Origin: Lederbergia galactosidilytica
GTDB taxonomy: Bacteria; Bacillota; Bacilli; Bacillales; Bacillaceae_C
DNA: 64,000 nt
Direction of reading: 5' to 3'
Assembly: GCF_017873565.1 (NCBI RefSeq)
Contig: NZ_JAGGKH010000007.1
Span: 163,051 to 227,050 of the forward strand
Below, one piece after another: positions 18,448 through 28,944 of the stretch; the stretch's first letter is position 1; the number at the start of each line of letters is the position of its first letter. A model generated the notes under the pieces. The model was not told where the DNA came from. It ran no database searches and was given only the letters and a program-made list of their open reading frames with translations. Position numbers and translations under genes: made by a program.

Positions 18448-18827
18448 CTAAGAAAAGCGCAAGCGCCCGTTTAGTGACGTACAAACTTTGTGGAGAATAA
18501 GGATCAAAGGCTAAATACACGCCGTCCTAGCGCAACGCCTTTGTGACCCACATCCTGTGGGCCTGAGACAAAGCGAGACTGCCATCAGTGGGGGGGTTTC
18601 TTCATCCCTCACTGATGGTTAGCGAGACTTATCGGGGGTGTTAGCGTCCGTTATCCCCACTTAGACTACTTAAACCTCTTTGAAATCTCCTAGTTTTGAA
18701 GTGGGGGTCTTACGGACGGTTGCAGCGGGATAAAGAAAACACCATGAGCTTGAAAAGCGAATGGATGTTGATTTATCGTAGGTGGGCACCGAAAGTTTGC
18801 TAGTCGCTGGGTGCTGGAGCTAGATAA
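18448..18827 (+). repeat. Dispersed repeat family R2, copy B, interrupted by R1 copy b
   Basis: The left part (18448-18569) starts AGAAAAGCGCAAGCGCCC and holds GGATCAAAGGCTAAATAC, with GACCCACATCCTGTGGGCC further on. The right part (18736-18827) ends TTTGCTAGTCGCTGG and GCTGGAGCTAGA. The uninterrupted copy at 32636-32868 shows these halves joined at GGCCTGGGATAAAGGAAACA, so R1 is inserted here. The whole 445-bp gap between mutS2 and polX is made of these repeats; no gene is visible. Confidence 0.85.
18570..18735. repeat. Dispersed repeat family R1, copy b, nested in R2
   Basis: This is nearly the same sequence and orientation as 11324-11476, with the hairpin CCATCAGTGGGGG / CCCTCACTGATGG, the segment CTTATCGGGG, and a 13-bp addition (GTGGGGGTCTTAC) near the end. 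It is flanked by GAGACAAAG on the left and GGGATAAAG on the right, possibly a decayed target duplication. Confidence 0.85.
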
Positions 18828-18874
18828 CACTAATCCCCTGTCATCAAAGCAATCCTAAAAAACTCTATACTTTC

Positions 18875-20587
18875 TTAGCTATTTAAAAACTCTCGTAATT
18901 TCTCTAATGGCCATGCATTTAGCACTGAAGAAGCTGAAAGCCACCCCTTCCTTCCGCTGGCTAGGCCTACTTTCATATATTCTAAGTTTTCCTTATTATG
19001 GGCATCCGTATTGATCGCAATTTTGACCCCAGCCTCATGTGCCATTCGAATATGTTTGGCGGATAGATCTAAACGTGCAGGATTCGCATTTAATTCCAGT
19101 GCTGTATTTGTCTGCTTAGCGAGTTCAATTAGTAATTTTATATCAACATCATATCCCTCTCTTCTACCAATAAGACGTCCAGTTGGATGGGCAATAATAT
19201 CGACATGTGGATTTTCCATTGCATTTTTGAGTCGCTCCATTATTTTAGCTTGTGACTGTGAAAAACTTGAGTGAATGGAAGCAATGACAATGTCTAGCTC
19301 TGCTAATAAATCATCATCATAATTGAGGCTCCCATCTGGCAGTATATCCATTTCAGTTCCAGCTAAAATCGTGATATCGTTATACTTTTCATTTATTTTT
19401 CGAATTTCCTCTATTTGACTTCTTAACCGATCAGGAGATAGCCCATTGGCCACTTTCAGAAATTCGGAGTGATCTGTAATCGCCATATATTGGTACCCTT
19501 TTCTTCGACATGCCTCAACCATTTCTTCTATCGAATAAGCACCATCAGACCAAGTTGTATGCATATGCAAATCACCTTTTATATCATCCAATTCAATAAA
19601 TGAAAGCTCTGAACGATATTCATCGATTTCCTTGCCATCCTCTCTAATTTCAGGAGGAATTAAAGGCAATTGAAAATGTTGATAAAACTCGGCTTCTGAA
19701 TTGAAAGTCAGCACTTTACCTGTCTCCGTTTGCTCAACTCCATATTCACTTATTTTTTCATTTCTTTCTTTCGCAATTTGCCGCATCCGAATATTATGAT
19801 CTTTTGAACCTGTAAAATGATGCAATGCTGAAGCAAATTCTTGTGGTTGTACAATGCGAAAATCAACTGAAACTTTGTATTGTCCTAATAAGGTAAGGGT
19901 AATCTTCGTATCGCCACTGACTGTTGCATCTTGTACATCTGGCATTGATAATAAGCGTTCCTTCACAGCCTTGCCGTGTTCAGTTGCAATAACAAAGTCT
20001 AAATCTTTCATCGTTTCCTTCATCCGACGTAAACTACCAGCACGGGAGAATTCAGTAATCTCTTCAATTTTTCCTAAATAATGTTCTATATTCTTCGCTA
20101 GAGGAAGCATATAAGCTATAGGTAGTCGATCTGGTTGACTTCCCGCTTCTGCAATCGCTTCTAAAATGCGCGTTTGCGATTTTTCCCCAAAACCTTTTAA
20201 ACTAGCCACTTGATTACTTTCACATGCTGCTTTTAAGGTCTCAACATCAACAACAGCTAATTCTTGATACAATCGTGATATCTTTTTTCCCCCAAGGCCC
20301 GGTAACTGTAATAGGGGAATCAGTCCCCCAGGAACCTCTTCTTGTAAATTAGCTAAAACACTTGAATGACCTTCAAATATATATTCTTCAATCACTGCTT
20401 CCGTTCCTTTTCCAATTCCTGGAAGTTCACTAAAATGAGAGATTTCGGATAGGCTACGATCATCTGCTTCTAAAGCAAAGGCTGCCTTACGAAAAGCTGA
20501 AATTTTAAATGGATTTTCTCCCTTTAACTCCATATATATAGCTATCTGTTCTAAGAGACGGATCACATCTTTTTTGTTTATTTTCAT
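18875..20587 (-). CDS. polX: DNA polymerase/3'-5' exonuclease PolX
   Basis: This 570-residue family X polymerase fills short gaps in base excision repair. N-terminal helix-hairpin-helix segments (LPGIGKGTEAV, LPGLGGKKI) come first. The polymerase palm holds the metal-binding MKDLDFVIA. A C-terminal PHP nuclease domain runs from about residue 335 (GDLHMHTTWSDGAYS, ITDHSE, INTDAHN). I use ATG 20587 (MKINKKDVIRL), which gives exactly the B. subtilis length; the 26 residues before it lack family character. Confidence 0.95.
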   Translation of the reverse strand: MKINKKDVIRLLEQIAIYMELKGENPFKISAFRKAAFALEADDRSLSEISHFSELPGIGKGTEAVIEEYIFEGHSSVLANLQEEVPGGLIPLLQLPGLGGKKISRLYQELAVVDVETLKAACESNQVASLKGFGEKSQTRILEAIAEAGSQPDRLPIAYMLPLAKNIEHYLGKIEEITEFSRAGSLRRMKETMKDLDFVIATEHGKAVKERLLSMPDVQDATVSGDTKITLTLLGQYKVSVDFRIVQPQEFASALHHFTGSKDHNIRMRQIAKERNEKISEYGVEQTETGKVLTFNSEAEFYQHFQLPLIPPEIREDGKEIDEYRSELSFIELDDIKGDLHMHTTWSDGAYSIEEMVEACRRKGYQYMAITDHSEFLKVANGLSPDRLRSQIEEIRKINEKYNDITILAGTEMDILPDGSLNYDDDLLAELDIVIASIHSSFSQSQAKIMERLKNAMENPHVDIIAHPTGRLIGRREGYDVDIKLLIELAKQTNTALELNANPARLDLSAKHIRMAHEAGVKIAINTDAHNKENLEYMKVGLASGRKGWLSASSVLNAWPLEKLREFLNS

Positions 20588-20778
20588 ATTTTTCACCAAC
20601 CGCTTTACATTCTTCTTTACATATTCTATCAAAATCAATTGTAAAAAGAAAAACTTCTCTTTCAAAAGAGAAGTTTTCCATATTAGCCAAGAAGAGAACT
20701 AGATAACGAAAGAACTGTTATACATACTGTGTCCCTTGGAACTAGTTCTAATGTTAGCTTCCCTATTCCTTAAATAAC

Positions 20779-21321
20779 TTAATTCTGGACAAAGTCAATC
20801 CACCATTTTTTAATTTCTGCCGAAAAATAAGGTGTATGATTTAAAACCAAATCAGATAAAATAGAATCTGCCAGAGCTGTTTGAATAGAAGCCGTTGGAA
20901 CTAAGGCCGCAATGTACAAGAGAATAAAAATAAATAAATACATTTCAATTGTTCCTAAAGCTCCACCAGCAATAATATTAAGCCATCTAATTACAGGCAA
21001 ACTAGCAACAATATCTAAAGCAGAACCAATTATTCCTAAAATAATTCTTGTTGCAATAAAAATAAGCACAAAGGCAATTGCACGATAAAAAGCTTCATCA
21101 AAGTTGGCACCATCTAAAAACATTTGAAAACTATTTTCGGCCCCTAAGTCAGGGTATGGGATCCAAAGTCTTAACTTTGGAGCAACTGTATCATAATACA
21201 CATAGGCTACAACAAAGGAAACAACGAACCCGATCATATGAATCAATTGTAAAATGAAACCTCTCTTCACACCTATGAAAAAACCTAGTAATAAAAGCAC
21301 AATCAAAGCTAAATCTAACAT
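20779..21321 (-). CDS. yshB: CvpA family membrane protein (YshB-like)
   Basis: This 180-residue membrane protein has four hydrophobic segments and begins MLDLALIVLLLLGFFIGVKRG, the typical CvpA/colicin V production family start. It lies six bases after zapA and upstream of polX, the conserved Bacillus order. Its function in Bacilli is not established. Confidence 0.88.
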   Translation of the reverse strand: MLDLALIVLLLLGFFIGVKRGFILQLIHMIGFVVSFVVAYVYYDTVAPKLRLWIPYPDLGAENSFQMFLDGANFDEAFYRAIAFVLIFIATRIILGIIGSALDIVASLPVIRWLNIIAGGALGTIEMYLFIFILLYIAALVPTASIQTALADSILSDLVLNHTPYFSAEIKKWWIDFVQN

Positions 21322-21327
21322 AATTGG

Positions 21328-21588
21328 TCATTCCTTTATTCGATTAAGTTCTTGCAGAATTCGTTCATACTCTTCTTGTAATTTCATATATTCATGAATT
21401 GAATTTACTGCCGTTAATACTGCTAAAGTTTCAGTATTCAAATTAGGATTAATCGAGTTAATTTCTCGCATTTTTTCATCTACAATTCCCGCAACTTCTT
21501 TCATATGATCAGGGGATTCCGTTCCAGTGATTGTATATTGTCTACCATGAATCAAAACGGAAACTCTTACTTTTTCTTGACCAGACAT
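21328..21588 (-). CDS. zapA: Cell division protein ZapA
   Basis: This 86-residue protein binds and bundles FtsZ filaments. It has the family start VRVSVLIHGRQYTITG, then AGIVDEKMREIN, then a C-terminal coiled-coil helix. Length matches the family, and GAGGGGGAAG precedes the ATG. It is the first gene of the zapA-cvpA-polX block. Confidence 0.93.
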   Translation of the reverse strand: MSGQEKVRVSVLIHGRQYTITGTESPDHMKEVAGIVDEKMREINSINPNLNTETLAVLTAVNSIHEYMKLQEEYERILQELNRIKE

Positions 21589-21890
21589 TTCTTCCCCCTC
21601 TTTTCGATAAAATCCTACAACATATCATATCATGAATGAAAACGGATGGGAATAAGAAAAAGTTCAAGCCACTCGGTAGGAACCACTTCTTGACTTGAAT
21701 GTAAGCTTGCTATTGTGTAGTTTTGAGCCACTCAAATCATGGTGTATTCTTAGGTCCATATCAGCTAAACCTTTAACCTATTTACACGATAAAATGACCA
21801 TAAGTCTTCCTCATATTCCATTTTTTTATGTTAAACTTAATCTTGGAATTCAAACGTATTGTATGATATTTAACATGAGGAAGTGATCGG
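21589..21890. other. Divergent intergenic region zapA/rnhC
   Basis: These 302 bp separate the minus-strand zapA operon from the plus-strand rnhC gene and must hold both promoters. I see AT-rich -10-like sequences but no convincing two-box promoter. A diffuse inverted repeat occurs near 21665-21740 (GAACCACTTC, TTGAGCCACTC). Short open frames here lack ribosome binding sites. Confidence 0.4.
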
Positions 21891-22823
21891 TTGGCGAATA
21901 CAGTTATTCAAGTAACTCAAACAGAAATTGAAAAAATGAAGAGCTATTATGCACAATATTTAAAAACAAACAATCCGCCAGGCAGTGTGTTTTCCGCTAA
22001 AAAACAAGGCTGTACGATTACTGCCTATCGTTCAGGGAAAGTCATGTTCCAAGGAACAGGAAATGAAGCAGAAGCCAAACAATGGGGAGGGGCATTACCA
22101 ACCAAGAAAGCAGCACCTGCTAAAAAGAAATCATCTGGTATTCCTCTGCCGTCTAATATTTCATCTTTATCCGTGATTGGTTCTGATGAAGTGGGAAAAG
22201 GTGATTATTTCGGACCGTTGACCGTTGTTGCAACCTATGTGAAAAAAGAACAGATACCTCTAGTCAAGGAATTAGGTGTACAGGACTCCAAAAATCTTTC
22301 TGATGTAGAAATAGTAAAGATTGCAAAAGATTTAATAACTTTTTTACCCTACAGTCTTTTGACATTGCCAAATGAAAAATATAATCAGCTTCAGTCTTCT
22401 GGTATGACGCAAGGAAAAATTACGGCTAGACTGCACAACCAAGCTCTCAATTATTTGCTTAAAAAAATCGAACCTGAAAAACCAGATGCTATTCTTGTCG
22501 ACCAATTTGCAGAAGCGCCAGTCTATTACCGCCATCTTCAAGGTGTCAAAGAAATTTGCCGTGAGAATGTATATTTTAGTACAAAAGCGGAAAGTATTCA
22601 CCTTTCCGTTGCGGCTGCATCGATCCTAGCTCGTTATGCTTTCTTAAAAGCGATGGATCAATTAAGTCAAAAAGCAGGGTTCAAGTTAACAAAAGGTGCG
22701 GGCCCTAAAGTAGACCAAGATGCCGCACGTCTGATTCAAATTCAAGGGATACAAGCACTTAATACATTTACAAAAACGCATTTCGCAAATACAGAGAAAG
22801 CTAAAAAAATAGCCGGAATATAA
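21891..22823 (+). CDS. rnhC: Ribonuclease HIII
   Basis: This 310-residue enzyme cleaves the RNA strand of RNA-DNA hybrids. An N-terminal TBP-like substrate-binding domain (about 1-85) is followed by the RNase H catalytic domain starting IGSDEVGKGDYFGP, which carries the Asp-Glu pair of type 2 enzymes; DSKNLSD and AAASILARY are further family segments. The start is TTG at 21891, behind GAGGAAGTGATC, and the length is right from that codon. It is the only plus-strand core gene in this part. Confidence 0.95.
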   Translation: MANTVIQVTQTEIEKMKSYYAQYLKTNNPPGSVFSAKKQGCTITAYRSGKVMFQGTGNEAEAKQWGGALPTKKAAPAKKKSSGIPLPSNISSLSVIGSDEVGKGDYFGPLTVVATYVKKEQIPLVKELGVQDSKNLSDVEIVKIAKDLITFLPYSLLTLPNEKYNQLQSSGMTQGKITARLHNQALNYLLKKIEPEKPDAILVDQFAEAPVYYRHLQGVKEICRENVYFSTKAESIHLSVAAASILARYAFLKAMDQLSQKAGFKLTKGAGPKVDQDAARLIQIQGIQALNTFTKTHFANTEKAKKIAGI

Positions 22824-22842
22824 GCAACTTCTACAAACAATT

Positions 22843-22884
22843 AAAACGACAGGATGTATAGACTGTCTATACATCCTGCCGTTT
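22843..22884. terminator. Bidirectional terminator rnhC/pheT
   Basis: CAGGATGTATAGAC (from 22850) pairs with GTCTATACATCCTG, extended by AAAACG / CGTTTT with an A-C mismatch. It lies between the convergent genes rnhC and pheT. Confidence 0.85.
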
Positions 22885-22940
22885 TATAAGATTCTTACAG
22901 TTGTTTTAAGTTTATTTACTACCAACAGTTACCTCTGTTT

Positions 22941-25355
22941 TTATCCTCTTAATTCGGCACCTGCTTGATCCTTTACCGCTGCCAATACTTTATCATGTAC
23001 TTTGATTATTTCTTCATCTGTTAGGGTTTTTTCAGGATTAGCATATGTTAGTGAAAAAGCAATCGATTTTTTCCCTTTTTGCATATGTTCACCTTCATAT
23101 AGATCAAATACCTTAATTGATTTTAGAAGTTTCCCACCTGCTGCTTGGATAATCCCTTCCAAAGTTCCTGCTGTGACTGTTGTATCAACAACAAGAGCAA
23201 TATCTCTGGAAATCGACGGGAATTTAGGGATTGGTACATATTTTAATTCTGGGAGATCATAATGGAAAATCGGTTCAGCTTTGATTTCAAATACATAGGT
23301 ATCTTTAAGATCTAATGCTTTTTCCATTGTTGGATGTAACTCACCAACAAAACCAATTACCTCACCATCTAGGACTATTTCCGCTGTTCTACCAGGATGC
23401 ATATTATCTATTTTTGCTGCTCGCCATTCCACTTTGTCAGCAACACCCATTCTCGCAAAAAGTCCTGCTAAGATCCCTTTCGCTACATAAAAATCAACTG
23501 GTTTCTTTTCACCTTGCCACGCGTTCTCAACCCATAAACCAGTTAAGGCTCCTGCAATATGTTCCTGTTCATCAGGTTGTTGATTTTGTCCATTATTAAG
23601 AAAAATCGAACCTATTTCATAAAAGGCTACTGTTTCTTGTTGCCTGGCAATATTATAAGAGACAGATTCTAATAGTTGTGGAATCATACTCATTCGCAAA
23701 CAACTATGTTCTTCACTCATTGGCATCGCTAGTTTTACGGGTTCTCGGGTTTCAAGTGCAAAGCGCGCCGATTTTTCTTCGGAAGTTAAAGAATAAGTGA
23801 TTGTTTGAAAAAGTCCTGCCCCTTCTAGGAAATCTCTTGCTGAGCGGCGCTTTCCCTGCCCTTTAGTTAATCCACCGGAAGTAGCTGCACCCTTCGGTAA
23901 AGTCTTAGGTAAGAGATCATAACCATAAAGACGCGCAACTTCTTCGATCAAATCCTCTTCAATCTTAATATCCCCCCGACGTGGAGGTACTGTCACTGTA
24001 AAAGTGCTTTCTACAACTGAAACTTCAAACTGTAATCTTCTAAAAATTGCCATGACCTCAGACTCGATAATATCAGTTCCTAATACACGGTTGATTTTTT
24101 CTAATGTGATTGTAAGTGTGACAGGTTCAAGTGTTAAATAATCAGCCTCTACCCGTCCTGCTAATACTTCTCCACCTGCAAGTTCTGCCATTAGCTTAGC
24201 CGCTCGTTCAGCAGCAGGACGAACACGAGTAGGATCTACACCTTTTTCATATCTAGTGCTAGCTTCACTTCTTAAACCATGATGTTTAGAAGTTGCCCGG
24301 ACAGATGGACCAGAGAAATAAGCTGATTCAAGCAAAACAGTTGTGGTTTCATTACTTACTTCAGTATATTCTCCACCCATTACTCCTGCTAAAGCTATCG
24401 GCATAGAGCCATTTGTGATGACCATTTGCTCACTTGTTAATGTTCGTTCCATACCATCCAGTGTCACCAGTTTTTCCCCTTCAGCAGCAAGCCTGACAAC
24501 TATTTCTTGCGAACCCAATTTATCATAATCAAAGGCATGAAGTGGTTGACCATATTCTAATAAAATATAATTGGTAATATCCACAACATTATTATGGGGA
24601 CGAATTCCCGCAGACATGAGACGGGCTTGCATCCATAATGGAGAAGGGCCAATTTTAACATTACGGATCACTTTTGCTGTGTATAATGGATTTTCCTCGC
24701 TTGCCTCAACCTTAACTGCAATATAGCTTTCCGCCTTTTCTGAGGAGGACTCTAGTTCTGTTTCTGGTAATTTGATCTCTTGATCAAGGATTGCCGCTGT
24801 CTCATAGGCCATTCCCAGCATACTCAGTGCATCTGCCCGATTCGGAGTAAGGTCAAGTTCTAATACCTTATCATCCAAGTTCAATAATTCTAGAACATCA
24901 GCCCCTATTTCAGCGTTACCAGGAAATACAAAGATTCCCTCTGCGAATTCCTTAGACACTAACTTGCCTTCTATTCCTAGTTCTTGAAGAGAACAAATCA
25001 TACCATTTGAAACTTCGCCACGCAGTTTTGCTTTCTTAATTTTAAAATTACCTGGCAAGACGGCTCCTACCTTTGCTACAGCTACTTTCTGCCCCTTCGC
25101 GACATTAGGTGCTCCACAAATAATTTGAATAGGTTCTTCTTCGCCTACATCTACTAAACATTTATTTAATTTATCTGCCTCAGGATGTTTTTCACATTCC
25201 AGCACATGGCCAACAACTATATTTTTTACGCCAGCACTTTTTTGTTCTACACCATCGACTTCAATTCCACTTCTTGTTATTTTTTCCGCTAATTCATTTG
25301 CCGATATTCCCGCAAGATCAACATATTCTTGCAGCCATTTATAAGAAACAAGCAT
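22941..25355 (-). CDS. pheT: Phenylalanyl-tRNA synthetase beta subunit
   Basis: This 804-residue beta chain belongs to the alpha2-beta2 synthetase. An N-terminal tRNA-binding OB domain ([18 protein letters not shown] near 47-64) is followed by the B3/B4 editing region ([28 protein letters not shown]), the B5 domain (about 405-480), and a C-terminal ferredoxin-fold anticodon-binding domain ([12 protein letters not shown] onwards). The gene is 18 bp downstream of pheS and shares its T-box control. Confidence 0.97.
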   Translation of the reverse strand: MLVSYKWLQEYVDLAGISANELAEKITRSGIEVDGVEQKSAGVKNIVVGHVLECEKHPEADKLNKCLVDVGEEEPIQIICGAPNVAKGQKVAVAKVGAVLPGNFKIKKAKLRGEVSNGMICSLQELGIEGKLVSKEFAEGIFVFPGNAEIGADVLELLNLDDKVLELDLTPNRADALSMLGMAYETAAILDQEIKLPETELESSSEKAESYIAVKVEASEENPLYTAKVIRNVKIGPSPLWMQARLMSAGIRPHNNVVDITNYILLEYGQPLHAFDYDKLGSQEIVVRLAAEGEKLVTLDGMERTLTSEQMVITNGSMPIALAGVMGGEYTEVSNETTTVLLESAYFSGPSVRATSKHHGLRSEASTRYEKGVDPTRVRPAAERAAKLMAELAGGEVLAGRVEADYLTLEPVTLTITLEKINRVLGTDIIESEVMAIFRRLQFEVSVVESTFTVTVPPRRGDIKIEEDLIEEVARLYGYDLLPKTLPKGAATSGGLTKGQGKRRSARDFLEGAGLFQTITYSLTSEEKSARFALETREPVKLAMPMSEEHSCLRMSMIPQLLESVSYNIARQQETVAFYEIGSIFLNNGQNQQPDEQEHIAGALTGLWVENAWQGEKKPVDFYVAKGILAGLFARMGVADKVEWRAAKIDNMHPGRTAEIVLDGEVIGFVGELHPTMEKALDLKDTYVFEIKAEPIFHYDLPELKYVPIPKFPSISRDIALVVDTTVTAGTLEGIIQAAGGKLLKSIKVFDLYEGEHMQKGKKSIAFSLTYANPEKTLTDEEIIKVHDKVLAAVKDQAGAELRG

Positions 25356-25372
25356 TTTTTATCCTCCTACCC

Positions 25373-26410
25373 TTATTCTTGCACCGCAAATTGTTGTAAG
25401 AAACGAATATCATTTGTATAGAAATGACGAATATCATCAATTCCATACTTCAGCATCGCAATCCGTTCAGGTCCCATTCCAAATGCAAATCCGGTATACT
25501 TCTCCGGATCAAACCCAGACATTTGGAGAACATTCGGATGAACCATCCCTGCGCCTAATATTTCAATCCAGCCCGTTTGTTTACAAATTCGGCATCCTGA
25601 ACCTGCACAGATTTTACAAGAAATATCCATTTCTACTGATGGTTCTGTGAATGGGAAAAAGCTAGGACGAAGACGAATTTCGCGATCTGCCCCAAACATT
25701 TTCTTAGCAAAAACATCTAAAGTTCCTTTTAAATCTGCCATAGTAATATTCTCATCCACAACAAGCCCTTCAATTTGGGTAAACTGATGGGAATGAGTCG
25801 CATCGTCATTATCACGACGATATACTTTACCAGGGCAAACAATTTTGATGGGCCCTTTTCCCTCATGTTTTTCCATCGTGCGTGCTTGAACTGGTGAAGT
25901 TTGTGTGCGCATTAACAATTCTTCTGTAATATAGAAAGAATCCTGCATATCCCTTGCTGGATGGCCTTTTGGCAAATTGAGCGCCTCGAAATTATAATAA
26001 TCTTTTTCCACTTCTGGACCTTCCGCCACTTGATAACCCATGCCAATAAACAGATCCTCAATCTCTTCAATAATCTTCGTTAAAGGATGGCGGCTCCCTG
26101 TTTGCACAGGTCTACCAGGTAATGTGACATCAATTGTTTCAGCTTCCAACTTTTTCTGTATGGCCGCTTTTTCTAAGTCATTTCGTTTCTCAGCAATCAC
26201 TTCAGAAATACTTTCTCTAATTGTGTTTGCTAAAGCTCCAATTTTGGGGCGTTCCTCAGCAGATAATTTCCCCATTCCTCGCAAAACCTCTGTGATAGGA
26301 CCTTTTTTCCCTAGATACGAAACACGAAGATCATTTAGTTCTTTTAAATTGGACGAGCTTTTAATCTTATCTAGTGCTTCTGTTTTTAGCTCTTGCAATC
26401 TTTCTCTCAC
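25373..26410 (-). CDS. pheS: Phenylalanyl-tRNA synthetase alpha subunit
   Basis: This is the 345-residue class II catalytic chain. An N-terminal coiled coil is followed by motif 1 ([19 protein letters not shown]), motif 2 with [20 protein letters not shown], and motif 3 ([19 protein letters not shown]). Cysteines occur in [12 protein letters not shown]. The start is GTG at 26410 behind AGGAGGAG. A T-box leader and sigma-A promoter lie upstream. Confidence 0.97.
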   Translation of the reverse strand: MRERLQELKTEALDKIKSSSNLKELNDLRVSYLGKKGPITEVLRGMGKLSAEERPKIGALANTIRESISEVIAEKRNDLEKAAIQKKLEAETIDVTLPGRPVQTGSRHPLTKIIEEIEDLFIGMGYQVAEGPEVEKDYYNFEALNLPKGHPARDMQDSFYITEELLMRTQTSPVQARTMEKHEGKGPIKIVCPGKVYRRDNDDATHSHQFTQIEGLVVDENITMADLKGTLDVFAKKMFGADREIRLRPSFFPFTEPSVEMDISCKICAGSGCRICKQTGWIEILGAGMVHPNVLQMSGFDPEKYTGFAFGMGPERIAMLKYGIDDIRHFYTNDIRFLQQFAVQE

Positions 26411-26443
26411 TTTGTAGACTCCTCCTTATGTTTTTTCTAAAAT

Positions 26444-26736
26444 AAAAAACCTCCTCCCTAAAAAGGGACGAGGTTTGTCGTCGCGGTACCACCCTTATAA
26501 ACATGTTAGACATGCTCACTTCATTCTGATAACGGCAAGTGCCGATGCATCTTTACGTAACGATGTGCAAAAATGGAACTTCAAGTTTTTAAACACATAG
26601 TAGAACGGTCCTGATGCCGACTCAGGAGGTGAACTTCATTTGGCTTTGGCAAAAAATGCTTCCAGTCAAGGCATTTTCTTCCTAAATGCTTCCACCAAAC
26701 TACTTTTCTCCGTCGACGTCTTTCGATTATTTAGAT
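26444..26736 (-). promoter_or_regulatory. T-box riboswitch (tRNA-Phe) of pheST
   Basis: The minus strand shows the T-box sequence AAGGGTGGTACCGCG (26496-26482), which pairs with the NCCA end of uncharged tRNA. The terminator follows: AAACCTCGTCCCT / AGGGAGGAGGTTT and a U-run. Upstream is a long stem I region; a TTC at 26633-26631 in GAAGTTCACC is a plausible phenylalanine specifier. Uncharged tRNA-Phe should stabilise the antiterminator. The specifier position is inferred. Confidence 0.92.
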
Positions 26737-26742
26737 ATACAC

Positions 26743-26771
26743 ATTATAGCTGTTTCCCCATCTGAATTCAA
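26743..26771 (-). promoter_or_regulatory. pheST promoter directly after the ysgA stop
   Basis: TTGAAT (26771-26766), 17 bp, TATAAT (26748-26743). The -35 box starts two bases beyond the stop codon of ysgA. Confidence 0.75.
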
Positions 26772-26773
26772 AC

Positions 26774-27532
26774 CTATTTTCTCAAATGATATAGCAATAT
26801 ACCAGTAGCAATGGAAACATTGAGTGATTCACTTTGCCCATAGATGGGTATGTATAGGTTTTTTTCTGTTTTTCCGAGCGCTTCTTTTGAAACACCTGCC
26901 CCTTCATTCCCTACCACAAGTGCGAATGATTCCGTTGGCATGATAGTTTTAAAATCCACTGCTCCTTCTAAAGCCGTTCCAAAAAGCGGTATTTCATTTT
27001 GTTTTATTTGTTCTAACCATTCAATTAAATCTCCGGTTTCAATCGTAAGGTGGAAATGACTCCCCTGAGCCGACCGTATGACTTTCGGATTATAAAGATC
27101 CCCAGTTCCCTCGCCTAAAATGACAACTTCCACCCCGGCCGCATCTGCAGTACGAATAATCGTACCGATATTACCAGGATCCTGCACACCATCCAGTAAA
27201 AGAAAACGAGAATGTTGAACGAAGTCTACTTTCGTATTTCTTTTTTTACATACTGCAAATATTCCTTGAGGGGTCTTTGTATCAGAAATATGTTCACTAA
27301 CTTCTTTTGAAATTAACACAACTGGAATTTCCTGGTGATTTATTGCCCAACCAGTTGATAATTCCTTATCCTCTTGAATGATCACTTCTAAAACCTCATT
27401 TGTTTTGAAGGCCTCTAAGAGTAAATGCTCTCCTTCAATTAAGTAAGTCCCTGTCTGATCGCGGAATTTCTTAGTGCGTAATTTTTTCCATAATTTGACC
27501 TTTTCATTTTTAGTTGATTGTATCACTTCCAT
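26774..27532 (-). CDS. ysgA: TrmH/SpoU-family RNA methyltransferase (YsgA-like)
   Basis: This 252-residue 2'-O-methyltransferase of the SPOUT class has an N-terminal L30e-like substrate domain and a C-terminal knot domain. Its three motifs are LLDGVQDPGNIGTIIRTADA, LVVGNEGAGVSKE and IPIYGQSESLNVSIATGILL. Its rRNA or tRNA target is not known from the sequence. It lies upstream of pheS on the same strand, as in B. subtilis. Confidence 0.92.
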   Translation of the reverse strand: MEVIQSTKNEKVKLWKKLRTKKFRDQTGTYLIEGEHLLLEAFKTNEVLEVIIQEDKELSTGWAINHQEIPVVLISKEVSEHISDTKTPQGIFAVCKKRNTKVDFVQHSRFLLLDGVQDPGNIGTIIRTADAAGVEVVILGEGTGDLYNPKVIRSAQGSHFHLTIETGDLIEWLEQIKQNEIPLFGTALEGAVDFKTIMPTESFALVVGNEGAGVSKEALGKTEKNLYIPIYGQSESLNVSIATGILLYHLRK

Positions 27533-27753
27533 ATTTTTTTCAGGCCTTTCTAATGTCTTATTTCATTTAATCCCCTTCAAAAAGTAAATCAAGAAGCAAA
27601 ATAAAAACTTCTCCCTATCCATTAAGATTTGCTTTACAATCTTTAAATGGTTGAACAATTTAGCTTTTATTACTTTTTGAAAGATCCCTCATACATATTA
27701 CAACTCTTTTGAGAAAAACTAAACATCACATCTATTATAAAGGAGCCATGATC

Positions 27754-27960
27754 ATGGATTTAAATTTACGTAAAGCAGTTATTCATAATGTTTCAGGCAA
27801 TGACCAAGCCCAATTAAAGGATACCATTGTGGATGCGATCCAACGTGGAGAAGAAAAAATGTTACCCGGGCTAGGGGTTTTATTTGAAGTTATCTGGCAA
27901 AATGCAGACGCAAAAGAACAAAATATGATGCTAGAAACGCTAGAACAAGGTTTAAAATAA
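27754..27960 (+). CDS. sspI: Small acid-soluble spore protein I
   Basis: This 68-residue minor SASP of the spore core starts [16 protein letters not shown] and contains [17 protein letters not shown], almost identical to B. subtilis SspI. The ATG at 27754 has AAAGGAG eight bases upstream; an open frame starting at 27709 is longer than the family. Forespore sigma-G control is expected; a CATATTA at 27694-27700 fits a sigma-G -10, but I could not find the matching -35. Confidence 0.96.
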   Translation: MDLNLRKAVIHNVSGNDQAQLKDTIVDAIQRGEEKMLPGLGVLFEVIWQNADAKEQNMMLETLEQGLK

Positions 27961-27994
27961 GCAGATATTAGCGAGCAATTTCAAGCGTAAGAGT

Positions 27995-28026
27995 AACCTG
28001 AGTCCTGTTAAGGATTCGGGTTTTTT
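27995..28026 (+). terminator. Terminator of sspI
   Basis: AACCTGAGTCC pairs completely (with G-U pairs) with GGATTCGGGTT, followed by six Ts. Confidence 0.85.
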
Positions 28027-28215
28027 CAATGGATTTTCTCTATAATCGTAGCATTTCTTAATAGCATTTTTCCTCCTTAGTCTCATTGAAAATAAAACAG
28101 CCATTAGCTCTGATGATAAGATTCGAAACCGCTCGCAATTTCTCTCTCCTGATTGAAAGCCAACTAAAACGGGTAAGCCATTTTATACAGGTATTGAACA
28201 TAGGAGGAGTTTATT

Positions 28216-28890
28216 ATGGACACTAGTATTACAGTGAAAGTCATTTCAGGATTAATTATCTTATTATTAATCATTCGTTTGTTAGGAAAAAAGGAATTAT
28301 CTCAATTCACCCCATTTGACTTTGTTTATTTGCTAGTCATTGGCGGTTTCTTAGAGGAATCTGTTTATGATGAAAAAGTTAGTGTCTGGGAAGTACTTTA
28401 CACCATTATACTATGGGCTATTTTAATTTATTTCATTGAAACAATTGTACGTAAATTCGATAAAATGAAGCCAATCATAAAAGGAGAGCCTGCTATTATT
28501 GTGAATGATGGAGAACTAGATATTAAAGAACTTAAAAGAAATAAATTAGAATCTGAACAACTTAGAACGATGCTCCGTCAACAGGGGATTTTTTCAATCA
28601 AAGAATTAAAATTTGCCATCCTAGAGCCGAATGGACATTTAAGTGTATTGAAAAATGAGAACTACTCCCCGGTAACAGCTGAAATGTTACATCTTCACCC
28701 AAATAAATCTTCCTTATCCCACTTGCTTGTTGATGAAGGAAAAATAAAAGAAAAAACACTGAAACTGATTGGCAAGAATAAAGAGTGGCTAATGAACCAA
28801 TTGAACAATGAAGGTTATGAGAATATTAAAGAAATTTTTTATGCCGAATGGTCTGAAGTGAATGGTTTTACCATTAAAGCCAACTCGTAA
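28216..28890 (+). CDS. DUF421 (YetF-like) membrane protein
   Basis: This 224-residue protein has three N-terminal hydrophobic helices and a cytoplasmic domain. The DUF421 features are RLLGKKELSQFTPFDFVYLL near residues 22-41, IIKGEPAIIVNDGELD and LRQQGIFSIKELKFAILEPNG. The ribosome binding site AGGAGGAG precedes the ATG. Bacillus paralogues such as YetF and YdfR include spore and germination-related proteins, but no job can be assigned here. It lies between sspI and ysdC. Confidence 0.87.
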   Translation: MDTSITVKVISGLIILLLIIRLLGKKELSQFTPFDFVYLLVIGGFLEESVYDEKVSVWEVLYTIILWAILIYFIETIVRKFDKMKPIIKGEPAIIVNDGELDIKELKRNKLESEQLRTMLRQQGIFSIKELKFAILEPNGHLSVLKNENYSPVTAEMLHLHPNKSSLSHLLVDEGKIKEKTLKLIGKNKEWLMNQLNNEGYENIKEIFYAEWSEVNGFTIKANS

Positions 28891-28916
28891 CTCCTTATCG
28901 CTTTGTTCGGTGAAGG

Positions 28917-28941
28917 CAAAGACCCGCAAATGCGGGCCTTA
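28917..28941. terminator. Bidirectional hairpin between the DUF421 gene and ysdC
   Basis: CCCGCA-AA-TGCGGG with flanking AAAG and CCTTATT lies between two convergent genes, four bases from the ysdC stop. Confidence 0.65.
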
Positions 28942-28944
28942 TTC

